From JAZGGS01 sp963714405 (GTDB lineage Bacteria > Bacteroidota > Ignavibacteria > Ignavibacteriales > Ignavibacteriaceae): a stretch of DNA of 64,000 nucleotides. Every line of letters starts with the position of its first letter. The stretch's first letter is position 1. A program made the translations under genes and the position numbers. The DNA is taken from the NCBI GenBank assembly GCA_963714405.1, contig CAVQOH010000002.1, forward strand, positions 310,001 to 374,000. The letters run 5' to 3'. Positions 34,589-44,630 of this stretch are shown one piece after another. The notes beneath the pieces were generated by a model, which did no database searches, was not told the origin of the DNA, and saw only the letters and a list, made by a program, of their open reading frames with translations.

Positions 34589-35770
34589 AACAATATCATC
34601 TTCTTTGTTTTCGAAAATTTTCCACTTACTAACTTGTAGAAATAGATGCCGTTTGGTAATTCTTTTGCATTAAACTCAATATGATGAATTACCGGCAATT
34701 TTGTATTCACTAATTAAAGTTTTTATTTTTTTACCTAAGGCATTGAAAATCTTTAATTGTGTAAATCCCGAATTGGGAAGAGAAAAACTTATAATTGTTG
34801 AAGGATTAAAAGGATTTGGGTAATTCTGATATAACCCAAATTCATTTGGGTATGTATTTTGAGACTTTGTAATATCAGTAACTGGATCCCACCCCGCCAA
34901 TCTAGCCCAGAGCCACCAGGCAGTATAGGCTTTTCTGTTACCATTCAGGGGTTGAGTATGAGCAGCACTGCAATTATACCAATCCACACCTTCGATATGA
35001 GTGCTTTGCCATTCGATTGCCCAATTCCCGCCGTTATAAGAACAATCATCGTTTACATATTTATCACCAAAATAGCTTTCATCCGGATCATAACATTCAA
35101 TATCATAAAAATCGTATAACACCTTATTATTAGTTATGCAGTAATTTCTTATCTGTTGATTCCGTAAATGAAGATTTCCAGATAATCCAGTGCCATCAGC
35201 ATGTCCAGTCATATAAACAAATGTAATACTTGGATATTCAGACTCCAGTTGTGTCATAGGTGCCAGATATGTGTCTATCATCTCCTGTTCACTACGACTG
35301 GAAACCTGACCGCACCAGGACCATATAATTACATTTACATCTGCGTGGGAAGGATCATCTAAATATTCTCGTGTTTCATTTACCCAAGCAGGATAGTATC
35401 CACAATCATGATCCAACCAACCTGATCCATAACCATCACCTTCTTCTAAATCGAGTGCACCGTTTGTTCCTCCATTATTCCATGCAAAAATATTGTTAGG
35501 AAGTGAAAGCCCAAGACCGCCATTATTGGCAAATGTAATCAATCCTGTCATTCCTGTCGTTAACTGGCTGCCATGAGATGTATGACCATAACCAATGTGC
35601 AAAGAAGCTTTGGCTTGAATTATAACAGATTCAGGAATTACGGTAATGTTTGTGCAGGTATGATCGATAACTATCCCCTGAGATAACACGTTTATTTGCC
35701 ATCCGAATAAGAGGGAGAATAGGAATACTATAAAACGGACTTTTAGTATGGAAATTTTTTTGTAATCCAT
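34582..35770 (-). CDS. Secreted protein with T9SS sorting domain, frameshifted near its C-terminus
   Basis: The open frame (364 residues, to 34676) has a signal peptide (FIVFLFSLLFGWQINVLSQ) and a body of about 290 residues with GYGHTSHGSQL, IIWSWCGQ and YMTGHADG, perhaps an SGNH-like hydrolase fold. I cannot assign a function. A T9SS C-terminal domain begins at YQNYPNPFNPST but ends abruptly at AGNSSY. One base earlier in frame, the following 34 codons read HHIEFNAKELPNGIYFYKL and on to KKMILLK with a stop at 34582, which is the normal end. An extra base near 34680-34686 explains this. The body is otherwise intact. Confidence 0.75.
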
Positions 35771-36027
35771 TTGTTACCCCTATTATATTTTTTGTTTTTT
35801 CACTTTTAAAGGATCATTCAGGGATTTGGTATGTTGAATAATCCTTTTCGATGGGTTAGACTTTCATAAATCGTGCCGTTTACTGCTTAATTAGAGAGGT
35901 TTTGATAACAATTGTAAAATATTGCTACTTAAGGTGCCATGGAAATAATAGGTTAGAAAGATATAAATCATTTTATCAAATAATTATCTTCACAACTAAT
36001 TAGCTATAGCTAGCTTATCGCCGCGTT

Positions 36028-37191
36028 TTATTTTAGCAATATCATTTTCTTTGTTTCCGAAAATTTTCCGTTAACTAATCTGTAAAAATAAACTCCGTTT
36101 GATAGTTTTTCTGCATTAAATTCTACTTGATAATTACCTGCTTGCTTATTTTCATTAACTAAAGTTTTTATTTCTTTACCTAAGGCATTGTAAATTTTTA
36201 ATTGTGTAAATCCCGAATTGGGAACGGAAAACCTTATTATTGTTGAAGGATTAAATGGATTTGGGTAATTCTGTTCTAAGATATAATTATCAATGAAGTT
36301 CTCCATTTCAGAAACTGATACTGTATTATTTTCCCTGATTACAACTGCATTTGGTCTTAACAGGTTTCCTGCGCCAGTTGGAATGAAATCTTCTATATAA
36401 TTTCCCAGACTATCAAACATTTTAACAGAGCTTGTTGAACCATTGCCTATAAGTATGTTTCCGTTTGGAAAGAAAGCAACTCCTTCCGCGCTTCCTAATC
36501 CAGTTATAAAATTGTCTAAAAACATACCAGTAGAATCAAATCTTTTTACAGATGAACCGTTGTAATCTATTACAAGCAAATCACCATTAGTATCAAACCA
36601 GATGTTTGTAGGACCAAGCAGATTTGTATTTACAAAAATTCCAAGATCAGTTCCGTTAGTATCAAATTTTCTTACACTGGCTCCGTTGTATGATGAAACA
36701 TATAAATTACCATTGCTATCCCAATCAATACCAATGCTGTTAGATACACCAACACTTGTATAATCATCAACAAAGGTACCATCCAGCTGGTATCTTTTTA
36801 CTCTACCGTTTCCGCTCCATTGCAAAACATAGAGTAAACTATCACCTCCTATTTTCATTCTAGTAGGTCCGCTGATTCCTGTTGCAAAATCCTCTATATA
36901 AGCACCGGTTGATGAATTATGCTTTGTTATTGTTCCGCTGTTAAGGTTTGATATTAGAACAATATCCTGGTTCTCAAGAAAAAGTATATCCTGCGGCCAG
37001 GCAAGGTTTGTATTGATAAAAACCTCCGGGTTTTCTCCATTTTCATCAAATTTTAATACTTGCCAGGGAGGACTTGAAAAATTCCGCGCATCACTTACAT
37101 AAACTTCAATGGTTTGAGATAGATGGTTTGAAGCAAATAGGAGTACGAAAGATATTATTATTAAAAGTAAAGTTTTCAGTTTCTTAGTCAT
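36028..37191 (-). CDS. Secreted beta-propeller (NHL/SMP-30-like) protein with T9SS sorting domain
   Basis: About 387 residues. I start at the MTKKLKTLLLI methionine, because it begins a clean signal peptide; the frame is open 20 codons further. Seven or so blade-like repeats follow with patterns such as GPTRMKIGGDSLLYV, SNSIGIDWDSNGNLYVSS and GPTNIWFDTNGDLLVID. The last 80 residues are a T9SS C-terminal sorting domain (NYPNPFNPSTIIRFSVPNSG ... KKMILLK). It is exported and probably cell-surface bound or released. The substrate is unknown. The tail DNA closely repeats that of the gene to its left. Confidence 0.82.
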   Translation of the reverse strand: MTKKLKTLLLIIISFVLLFASNHLSQTIEVYVSDARNFSSPPWQVLKFDENGENPEVFINTNLAWPQDILFLENQDIVLISNLNSGTITKHNSSTGAYIEDFATGISGPTRMKIGGDSLLYVLQWSGNGRVKRYQLDGTFVDDYTSVGVSNSIGIDWDSNGNLYVSSYNGASVRKFDTNGTDLGIFVNTNLLGPTNIWFDTNGDLLVIDYNGSSVKRFDSTGMFLDNFITGLGSAEGVAFFPNGNILIGNGSTSSVKMFDSLGNYIEDFIPTGAGNLLRPNAVVIRENNTVSVSEMENFIDNYILEQNYPNPFNPSTIIRFSVPNSGFTQLKIYNALGKEIKTLVNENKQAGNYQVEFNAEKLSNGVYFYRLVNGKFSETKKMILLK

Positions 37192-37431
37192 AAAAATCTC
37201 ATTTTTGATTAAAAATATGATGATAGTTGGGATACTATTGCTGATTATCAACTAAAACTATTTTAGTAAAAACTATTAACTAAAGCAAACCACTAATGTA
37301 ATATTTAGTTATTTATTGTTTTATCTGCAATAAAATATGAGACGCCCTTTGCCGCGTTGAATAAGAGCAACTGAGATGGTTAATTTGTTTGGGAAGATAC
37401 AGTTCTAATTTTTCGAACGAAGCTTGTTTAC

Positions 37432-37456
37432 AAAAAAGGCGCCCATCGGACGCCTT
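37432..37456 (-). terminator. Rho-independent terminator after the S46 peptidase gene
   Basis: On the minus strand AAGGCGTCC-GAT-GGGCGCCTT forms a nine-pair stem (one G-T pair) with a three-base loop, followed by a run of T. It lies 20 bp past the stop of the peptidase gene. Confidence 0.88.
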
Positions 37457-37475
37457 AATATTAAGCTAAAAACAT

Positions 37476-39620
37476 TTAATGCTTTACACCCATTTCATCA
37501 AGGATAAATCCGCCATTACCAAATTTGTCTGTAATAAAAAGAACATACCTGATATCGACACTTATTACCCTTTGCAGATCAGCATCATACTGCCAATCGC
37601 TTATCATAGATTCATAATTGCCGTCAAATGCTATCCCGATTATTTCACCATTTGCATTCAATATTGGACTTCCGCTGCTGCCACCGGTTATATCACCCAT
37701 ATGCGTAAATGCAACAGGAATCTGCTCAAGTTCCGGATCAACATAGTTTCCCCAGTCTTTGTTGTTGTAAAGTTCAACTAACCTGTCAGGCACATCAAAC
37801 GGATCTTCATTTGTTTCTTTGTTAATTACTCCGCGCAAAGTAGTAAACGGGTAATACCACACAGCATCTTCCGGCATATAGCCCTTTACAGGTCCGTATG
37901 TAAACCGCATTGTACCATTTGCATCGGGGTACAAATTGCTTCCTTTCCACTCATACAATGCGTCAATATATTTTTTACGGATTGGTATAACTCCTGCAGA
38001 GAATGACTGGCCTTGTTTTGTTAATTCATCCATCTCAGGATAAAGTGCTGCAGCCATATTTATAAAAGGGTCATCAAGCGCTTCGAGTTCCGCAGATGTT
38101 TTTCCCACAATGGAAACAACATAATCAGGATCAACAAGTTTTGAATTCTGCCAGTAATCTTCAACAATAGCGTCGGGCACCATTTCAGTATCAGTTAAAT
38201 ACTTTAATCCATGAATTCTTTGGTCAGCAGGGAGTTCAGCAGCCATATTAATTGTTCGGATCATCAGGGCTTTATCAACCGGCTCAAAATAATTTGCATA
38301 GTTTAACGGAACCTGTTCTTTTATTCTCTCAAAGGTTTCTGTCGTAATTCCGGGCTGTCTCTCACTCTCCGGTTTCTCGATTTCTTTAGTAATGTTATAG
38401 ATCTGTATTGCAGCACTTAAAGGTGTTCCCGCAAGTCCGCCAAACATTCCAAGCACATTATCTTTATGTTTTGTTTTTTCAAGTACATCATAATATTTTT
38501 TTTCATCACTGATAATAGTTCCGTACTTTTCTTTAAGTGCAGGATTTGTATCAAGCCAGTCCATAAATTCTTTTTCAAAATCTATTTTTTCCTGAAGGTA
38601 GTTTGTTTTTATCATGCCTTCAACCTTACCTTCAAAGTTTTTTTGCGTGTTTGCAAGTCCTCTTTGAAGCGAAGCAACTTTAATTTTTCCTTCTTCAGAA
38701 TTTTTTGTAAGATCTTCGGTTATTTTCATAATCTCTTTAAAGTTTTTAATCACAAAAGGATAGTTTTCTTTTAAATTCCAGCTAACCGAATTAGAAGAAC
38801 GATAGCGGGTTGTGTACCCGGGATATCCAAGAATAAATGTAAAATCACCTTCATCAAGATCTGTTTGTGAAACTTTTAACCATACTTTTGGTTTATATGG
38901 AACGTTAGCGGGATCATATTCACCTCCAGTTCCATCCGGAGTACAATAAACTCTCATAAAAGAAAAATCTCCTGTATGCCTTGGCCACATCCAGTTATCT
39001 ATATCTCCGCCAAACCTTCCAATCATATCGGGCGGCGCATAAACTACCCGTACATCTTTAAATGTTTTATAAATGAAAAGATAGTATTCCTTGCCGTTAT
39101 ACGTTTGGGATACTCTTGCCTGAATATCTGTTTTACCTTCTTCAATCAAATCAGTCATTGCCTGAATTTTTTCCTGGATTTTTCTCTGTCTTTCATCCGG
39201 ATCGGTTACATCTTTAACAGAAGAAGTTATTTCATTTGTTACATCTTTCATTTCCTGCAAAAGCCTTGCAGTGTAGCCCTGGGCATGTATTTCATCAGAA
39301 CGATTTGCTGCAAGAAAACCGTTTGTCAAATAATCGTTTTCCTCTGATGATGCACGCTGAATAGCAGTGTACGCTACGTGATGATTAGTAACGATTAATC
39401 CGTCCCGGGAAACAAAGGAAGCTGTGCCCCCGCCAATTTGAATAATTGCATTGTACAGTGCGGGTTTATCCGTGTTGTAAATATCGCTCACCCCGATTTT
39501 TAATCCTTTGCTTTCGAGATCAAGATTTTCTAACTGATTCAACATCCACATTCCTTCCTGAGAAAAAATGCTGCCGACAGATAGAAACATCAGGATTATA
39601 GTAAAAAATATCTTTTTCAT
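37476..39620 (-). CDS. S46 family serine peptidase (DPP7/DPP11-like dipeptidyl peptidase)
   Basis: About 714 residues from the MKKIFFTIILMF methionine, which begins a signal peptide; GGTGATGAT precedes it. The chymotrypsin-like catalytic parts are GLIVTNHHVAY (His, near residue 75), the GDIDNWMWPRHTGDF segment near 215 (probable Asp) and GGSSGSPILNANG (Ser, near 640). S46 enzymes remove dipeptides from peptide N-termini in the periplasm of Bacteroidetes-group bacteria. Length (about 700-720) and motif order fit. It stands alone with its own terminator. Confidence 0.93.
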   Translation of the reverse strand: MKKIFFTIILMFLSVGSIFSQEGMWMLNQLENLDLESKGLKIGVSDIYNTDKPALYNAIIQIGGGTASFVSRDGLIVTNHHVAYTAIQRASSEENDYLTNGFLAANRSDEIHAQGYTARLLQEMKDVTNEITSSVKDVTDPDERQRKIQEKIQAMTDLIEEGKTDIQARVSQTYNGKEYYLFIYKTFKDVRVVYAPPDMIGRFGGDIDNWMWPRHTGDFSFMRVYCTPDGTGGEYDPANVPYKPKVWLKVSQTDLDEGDFTFILGYPGYTTRYRSSNSVSWNLKENYPFVIKNFKEIMKITEDLTKNSEEGKIKVASLQRGLANTQKNFEGKVEGMIKTNYLQEKIDFEKEFMDWLDTNPALKEKYGTIISDEKKYYDVLEKTKHKDNVLGMFGGLAGTPLSAAIQIYNITKEIEKPESERQPGITTETFERIKEQVPLNYANYFEPVDKALMIRTINMAAELPADQRIHGLKYLTDTEMVPDAIVEDYWQNSKLVDPDYVVSIVGKTSAELEALDDPFINMAAALYPEMDELTKQGQSFSAGVIPIRKKYIDALYEWKGSNLYPDANGTMRFTYGPVKGYMPEDAVWYYPFTTLRGVINKETNEDPFDVPDRLVELYNNKDWGNYVDPELEQIPVAFTHMGDITGGSSGSPILNANGEIIGIAFDGNYESMISDWQYDADLQRVISVDIRYVLFITDKFGNGGFILDEMGVKH

Positions 39621-39807
39621 ATCATCACCATTATTGTTTATGGAATTTACCAATCAAAACTAATCGTGATATAAATCAACTATACTTTATTTTATATAAA
39701 AGCGGTATATGTTATACAGAAGACAACTAAACTTGATGCACGGTAAATGACTGGTGAGGTTTTTTGATAGAGGGCAAGGAAATAAATAATTAACTATAAC
39801 TAAATAT

Positions 39808-40368
39808 TTATTTGAGTATTTTAATTACTCTTGGTACACTGCTGCAATATCTCTGATACTCTTCACCATATTTCAAATTAAGAAACTCTTCTTCAGAGAG
39901 TATCATTAAATATGATATAATTATATATTGTAATAACCAACCTAATGTATACCACGATATAAATAATAATGCAAAGCCAAAAAGAATAATTCCATATCCA
40001 ACTAATTGCGGATTCCTGGTATAACTATATAAACCGCTGGTATTAAGTTTATTCTTATCTTGTCCAAAACTTCTCCCACTTCCCAAACCAAACCATGCAA
40101 TAATTAAGATAACCAGACCAAAGATCAATATAGCTGAAAAGAAGAGCTTCAATGTTATATTTTCAGGCAAAGAAGGTAAATCAGGCCATTTAACAGGAAA
40201 GAACAAGTACATTAAATTTGCATGAACAATGAATACAATTGCTTCGAGTGAATACGAAACTGGTGAAAGTTTTGATTTTTTTAGATAGTCCTTCCGTACA
40301 ATAACGCGAAACACTAAATAACTAAACAGGAGAAAAATTACTGAGCAAACGAGATATCTTGTTAACAT
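39808..40368 (-). CDS. Isoprenylcysteine methyltransferase-like membrane protein
   Basis: 186 residues with four or five helices. The C-terminal half has the ICMT/phospholipid methyltransferase pattern YTRNPQLVGYGIILFG, then EEEFLNLKYGEEYQRYCSSV. In bacteria these proteins methylate varied lipids or small substrates; the substrate here is unknown. It lies 37 bp downstream of the S41 peptidase gene and may be cotranscribed. Confidence 0.75.
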   Translation of the reverse strand: MLTRYLVCSVIFLLFSYLVFRVIVRKDYLKKSKLSPVSYSLEAIVFIVHANLMYLFFPVKWPDLPSLPENITLKLFFSAILIFGLVILIIAWFGLGSGRSFGQDKNKLNTSGLYSYTRNPQLVGYGIILFGFALLFISWYTLGWLLQYIIISYLMILSEEEFLNLKYGEEYQRYCSSVPRVIKILK

Positions 40369-40405
40369 TTTACTTATTCCTCACATAAACCAATAGTTTT
40401 AATAA

Positions 40406-41413
40406 TCATTTCAAAATTTCAATAGCATACTCTAATTGTTTATCTCTTCCAGCTAAAATATCTTCTTCAGTTTGCACAACTCGTATATCAGGCGGTACAC
40501 CAAGCCATTCCCACGGAAGCCCATCATAGCGTCTTAAATCTATAAATCCAATTTCCATAGATTTACCGCTTGGTAGAAAATAAAGTCCTTCATCACCACT
40601 GCCAACAGAACCGCCGCCGGTTGTATCTCCAACAGCGGTAACATTTGGTAATTGTTTTAACACTTCCGTGCAAAGCTCTCCCGCACTAAATGTAGAGCCG
40701 TTGATAAGCACCACAACAGGATTTGTATATATTAATGTTTGCGATGGCTCGAATGGCAGCAAATCTGCTAACTGCCCGTACCAGTAGAACGGGGGCTTTT
40801 CCATCGGTGCAGTTATAAAATGCGAAACAACAGCTTCAACATTTGCATAATCGCCGCCTCTTTTCTGGCGGATATCTATTATCAATCCCTGAGTGTTTTT
40901 AAGATAATTTATTACACCGGGAAATTCATTAATTAGATAATCTTCATGAAAATCAGAAATAAAAGCATAACCAATATTCCCGGGTAGTATTTCATATTCC
41001 ACGCTGCTGCTTTGTGTTAAGCGCAGTTCTTTATTAAAATATTTTCTTACCACAAACGGGCTGTATGCATGGCGGTCTTTAAAATGCCTTTGCGGATAGT
41101 AAGGATAAACCTCCCCTCCTCCTTTTGTGCGGTAATAAATATGTCCATCTTTCAGTTCAGCTAAAAAATCACGCAGTACAAGAAAAAACTCATCTCCTTT
41201 TGCATTTCCGGCTAACGGATGATACACTGTATAGATTGAATCCCAATTAATATTTTTGAATTCAAGGTAAGGATAAACATCATTTATCCTGTTCCACGCT
41301 GCTTCAAAATCTTCAACATTAAGATTAGAATCGGGTTCAGTTACAATTAAATCTTTACAGGAAAAAATTAACGGGATGAACAGAATAGAAAAAATAAAAA
41401 GTTTGTTTTTCAT
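40406..41413 (-). CDS. S41 family (tail-specific protease-like) lipoprotein
   Basis: About 335 residues. The MKNKLFIFSILF start and FSCKDL form a lipoprotein signal, so it is likely lipid-anchored. The S41 core is visible: GYAFISDFHED, GLIIDIRQKRGGDY near residue 170, and the nucleophilic Ser in NGSTFSAGELC near 235, followed by DTTGGGSVG. No PDZ domain is evident. I chose the ATG at 41413 rather than 41428, since it is followed directly by the signal peptide. The role is unknown. Confidence 0.83.
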   Translation of the reverse strand: MKNKLFIFSILFIPLIFSCKDLIVTEPDSNLNVEDFEAAWNRINDVYPYLEFKNINWDSIYTVYHPLAGNAKGDEFFLVLRDFLAELKDGHIYYRTKGGGEVYPYYPQRHFKDRHAYSPFVVRKYFNKELRLTQSSSVEYEILPGNIGYAFISDFHEDYLINEFPGVINYLKNTQGLIIDIRQKRGGDYANVEAVVSHFITAPMEKPPFYWYGQLADLLPFEPSQTLIYTNPVVVLINGSTFSAGELCTEVLKQLPNVTAVGDTTGGGSVGSGDEGLYFLPSGKSMEIGFIDLRRYDGLPWEWLGVPPDIRVVQTEEDILAGRDKQLEYAIEILK

Positions 41414-41424
41414 ATCACTTGCCC

Positions 41425-42201
41425 TCAAAATCCATATGTTAAAGTAAACACTACATTATCCTTCGCAGAAAGCAGCGGCTCCCACGAGCTTATTCTTGTA
41501 AGATGGAACATATATGCTGCTTTTACAGAAAGATTATCAAATAAATAATAACGCGGTCCTATAATGAATTTCAGGTTATTGGCTGATATTAAAGTAAGAA
41601 ATTTTGCTGGAGTTTCATCCGTCTCTTCAGTATCAACCATACGAAATCCAAGTGAAATCAAATTAAAATCCAATGATCCTTCAATATAAAATTCAGAAGA
41701 GAGCTTATAAAAAATTTGTGAACTGATTCCACCGGAAATTAACAATGCAATAGACTGAGAATAATCAAATCCGGAAACAGCAATATTTTGCTTATTGAAA
41801 TAAAAGAATAATTCCGTTGAAGGACCAAGAAACCAGTAAGCATCATTATCAAAAATTGTAAACTTTGAAAGTTCATAACTAAAACCCTGGTTGAGCGAAA
41901 ACTGGTAAATATCTGTACTCACATTATTGTTTTTTATTTCAGATGAATTCCGAAAATCAAGATTCAGATGGTAAACATAATCTTCGTGAGTATTAACCCA
42001 GCTAATTCCATAATACGGTAAATTACCTGAATATTTTTCTGTAGAAATATATTCATCAGTAACTGCGTGACTTCCAAATCCATAATCTAAGGAAATTCCG
42101 CCGGGAAAAATTATTTTTTGATCTAAAGAATCTTGAGCGAATGTTGATGGTATTGTTAAAAATATCAGGAGCAGAAATAAAAATGATTTGAGATAATTCA
42201 T
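41425..42201 (-). CDS. Predicted outer-membrane beta-barrel protein, function unknown
   Basis: 258 residues. A clear signal peptide (SFLFLLLIFLTIPSTFAQ) is followed by alternating amphipathic strands and a C-terminal aromatic end (VVFTLTYGF) typical of outer-membrane barrels. I recognise no family. It starts an apparent operon with the S41 lipoprotein and the methyltransferase-like gene. Confidence 0.65.
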   Translation of the reverse strand: MNYLKSFLFLLLIFLTIPSTFAQDSLDQKIIFPGGISLDYGFGSHAVTDEYISTEKYSGNLPYYGISWVNTHEDYVYHLNLDFRNSSEIKNNNVSTDIYQFSLNQGFSYELSKFTIFDNDAYWFLGPSTELFFYFNKQNIAVSGFDYSQSIALLISGGISSQIFYKLSSEFYIEGSLDFNLISLGFRMVDTEETDETPAKFLTLISANNLKFIIGPRYYLFDNLSVKAAYMFHLTRISSWEPLLSAKDNVVFTLTYGF

Positions 42202-42320
42202 AATTTTCTCTTCACTTTTTATGTAGAAATGGTATCAACACCAATAACCAGAAAAGGTTATAAAATGTTTAAATGAAAATTAAAATTAATTGATTTTAAT
42301 TTCAATAAATATTATAAGTT

Positions 42321-43289
42321 TCAACTTAATAGATAGTAAATAATCAGCAGCTTACCATTCTCCTGCCATTTACTCCATCCCCTGGTAAGTAATTTATAAT
42401 GCTCATCAATCAGTTCAACCTGCATCCACTGGTTTTTAATTTTTAAAACTCTTAAGTAAGAATATTGTGCAGTAACCAAACCTGCATGAGATAAAGGTTT
42501 TACACGAATAGGATTTTCTCCGGGAGAGATAATTTCAACACTGTTTATTGTAAATAAAAACTCAGGCCAGTAGAGCACCTTATTTTTATGCCTTTCTATA
42601 TAACTTGTTTGTCCGTTAGTTTCATTCACCATCACTTCTGTAAATTCAGGTGTAATAGATACAGCACGAAGGAGGAGAATTTCATAATCCATTTTATTAT
42701 GTGTTGGGAAAAACCATGGAGGTGCGTAAGAAATTTCAAAGCCCGTTTCAGTTTGTTTAAAAACTACGCTGTCTGTAGGAGTATGATCATTTACAGGTTT
42801 TTCCAGGTTTGGGTCTCCATATAAATATAAAACCCTGTTATTATAAAAATTTGGTTTTACCATTCCCAAACCCATCGGTGGTTTATATTCACTTTTTAAA
42901 ACGGGTGCAGAATTTAAGCCGCCCATAACAGGTAAAGGTTCAGTTGTCTTCTGTTTTAGTTTTCTTTCAGGATTTTCAGGTTCATCATTCGGTTGATCGC
43001 GCGTAATAAATCTATATACAAACAAGGCAACAAGTAATAGAAAAACCGCCCCAAAAATTTTATTAAGCAGCACAACAACTTTTTCATTTAGAAAATTTAC
43101 TACAGTAATTGCTATTACAAATGCAATAAATCCGCCAATTAGACCATTGCCCAAAATTATTGCTGGTCCTGCTAAACCCTGCCCTTTTGCAGCCCCTGTA
43201 ACTGCTGAAATTACCATCATTATTAAAAAAACCAGTATAACAGAAAGAAAGTAAAACACAATACTGGAAGGTTTAAGAAAATTCTTCAT
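42321..43289 (-). CDS. Membrane-anchored protein of unknown function
   Basis: 322 residues. Three N-terminal transmembrane helices (to about residue 110) lead to a proline- and charge-rich linker (QPNDEPENPERKLKQK) and a soluble domain of about 190 residues, with no recognisable motif. It is not clearly linked to its neighbours. Confidence 0.6.
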   Translation of the reverse strand: MKNFLKPSSIVFYFLSVILVFLIMMVISAVTGAAKGQGLAGPAIILGNGLIGGFIAFVIAITVVNFLNEKVVVLLNKIFGAVFLLLVALFVYRFITRDQPNDEPENPERKLKQKTTEPLPVMGGLNSAPVLKSEYKPPMGLGMVKPNFYNNRVLYLYGDPNLEKPVNDHTPTDSVVFKQTETGFEISYAPPWFFPTHNKMDYEILLLRAVSITPEFTEVMVNETNGQTSYIERHKNKVLYWPEFLFTINSVEIISPGENPIRVKPLSHAGLVTAQYSYLRVLKIKNQWMQVELIDEHYKLLTRGWSKWQENGKLLIIYYLLS

Positions 43290-43540
43290 AGAGTAAATTC
43301 CTCAGTTTATAAATTCTGATATTTTTTGCAAGCTAAGTATTAATTGATATTTATCAAATATTTTTTTTAACAAATGTACCTCAAATGTGTAAGTCATTTA
43401 AAATGATGTCAATTATCGTACATCAACTGTCAATCAAACTATACACATTTCCATCAAAAAGATTAAAAAACAGTTAGTATATTAGCTTTTGTAATGGCAC
43501 TTTGTTTGGGCTGATAAAATATCTTAAAACAGAGGTTACT

Positions 43541-44176
43541 ATGAAAAAGCTGATATTAATAATAGCAATACTTTCTTTTTATAATGTAAATGCACAATGG
43601 AGTGCTGCTGCAATAAAGCTTGGCTCCTTTTCCCCCGGTGCATCTGATGCAGGTTTTATAATTGGTTACGAAGGCGGAAAACACATTGATAAAAATTTTA
43701 ATTTTGGATGGGGAATTGATTGGTTCCATAAAAAATATGTTGATAAAACTCTTGTTCAATCATTTAATGAAATTTACGGAATACAGGGTGGTATTAACGA
43801 ACTTAGAGCAAGTACTAACCTGCATGGCATTCCGTTGATGATAAATGTTACAATCAAGCAACCGGTGGCACCGCGTGCAATAGTTTATGCATCGGGTGGT
43901 ATAGGCGCCGAGGTTCTAATAATAGATTTCAGGAATTTTGAAAATCCCGATGAGAGTGAGCTTAAAGGTGCGTTCGATTTTAACTGGCGTCTTGGTATTG
44001 GCGCTGCATATCTTATTGGTCCACGTTCAGAATTTTTACTCGAAATGAATTACCATTCTGCTGAACCAAGCTGGACTTACGAAGTAGATGTTGAACCTTA
44101 TGGTAAAAGAACTTTTGAAAGAATTTACGATATGAGCGGATTAATGATTCGTGCAGGATTTAGATTTTACTACTAA
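43541..44176 (+). CDS. Predicted outer-membrane protein, OmpA-barrel-like
   Basis: About 211 residues from the MKKLILIIAILSF methionine, which starts a signal peptide ending near NAQ and is preceded by AGAGG. The body is strand-rich (IGYEGGKHIDKNFNFGWGID, GIGAAYLIGPRSEFLLEMNY) and ends in RAGFRFYY, an outer-membrane barrel ending. No specific function can be named. Confidence 0.65.
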   Translation: MKKLILIIAILSFYNVNAQWSAAAIKLGSFSPGASDAGFIIGYEGGKHIDKNFNFGWGIDWFHKKYVDKTLVQSFNEIYGIQGGINELRASTNLHGIPLMINVTIKQPVAPRAIVYASGGIGAEVLIIDFRNFENPDESELKGAFDFNWRLGIGAAYLIGPRSEFLLEMNYHSAEPSWTYEVDVEPYGKRTFERIYDMSGLMIRAGFRFYY

Positions 44177-44211
44177 AAATTTTATCTCTTTACATATAAA
44201 CCAATTTCTTT

Positions 44212-44252
44212 ATAAATGCCCTTTGGGGACATTTATTTCAATAAATTTTTTC
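44212..44252 (+). terminator. Probable terminator after the outer-membrane protein gene
   Basis: ATAAATG...CATTTAT arms with an inner CCC/GGG pair and a TTTG loop (44212-44236), interrupted by one bulge, followed by AAATTTTTT. It lies 36 bp past the stop. Confidence 0.6.
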
Positions 44253-44384
44253 TTACAATTTGAATCAAAAAATAGCTTTTACTGCTGAATACTATTAATA
44301 ATTACCCACTGCCTTGATTTTGAACTTTAGTTTCGTATTTTATCTGGAAAATCCTAATCAATCACACGGGGAAAGGAGGAAAGA

Positions 44385-44591
44385 ATGGATCTTAAATTGA
44401 ATTATACTTGCGATATCTGTGAAACAGGTTTTCTGCTCAACTTTGAAAAATCTGCGGAAGAATCAAAAATCCAATGTCCTCACTGCAACGTGGTTTATAA
44501 ATTCTCAGAGGAGGAGATAACTAGCTTTCACTCATGCTACGAAGAATTTGTTAATAAGATGAAGGACGCCAATAAAGAAGAAATTTCTTAA
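44385..44591 (+). CDS. Small zinc-ribbon protein
   Basis: 68 residues with two CxxC pairs (CDICETGF and CPHCNVVY), a rubredoxin- or zinc-ribbon-like knuckle, and an acidic helical tail. The ribosome site is strong (GGAGGAAAGA before the ATG), so I take it as real. The function is unknown. Confidence 0.7.
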   Translation: MDLKLNYTCDICETGFLLNFEKSAEESKIQCPHCNVVYKFSEEEITSFHSCYEEFVNKMKDANKEEIS

Positions 44592-44630
44592 CCGTTCGAG
44601 TTAACTTTCCTTACTTCATCTTAGAGCCTG

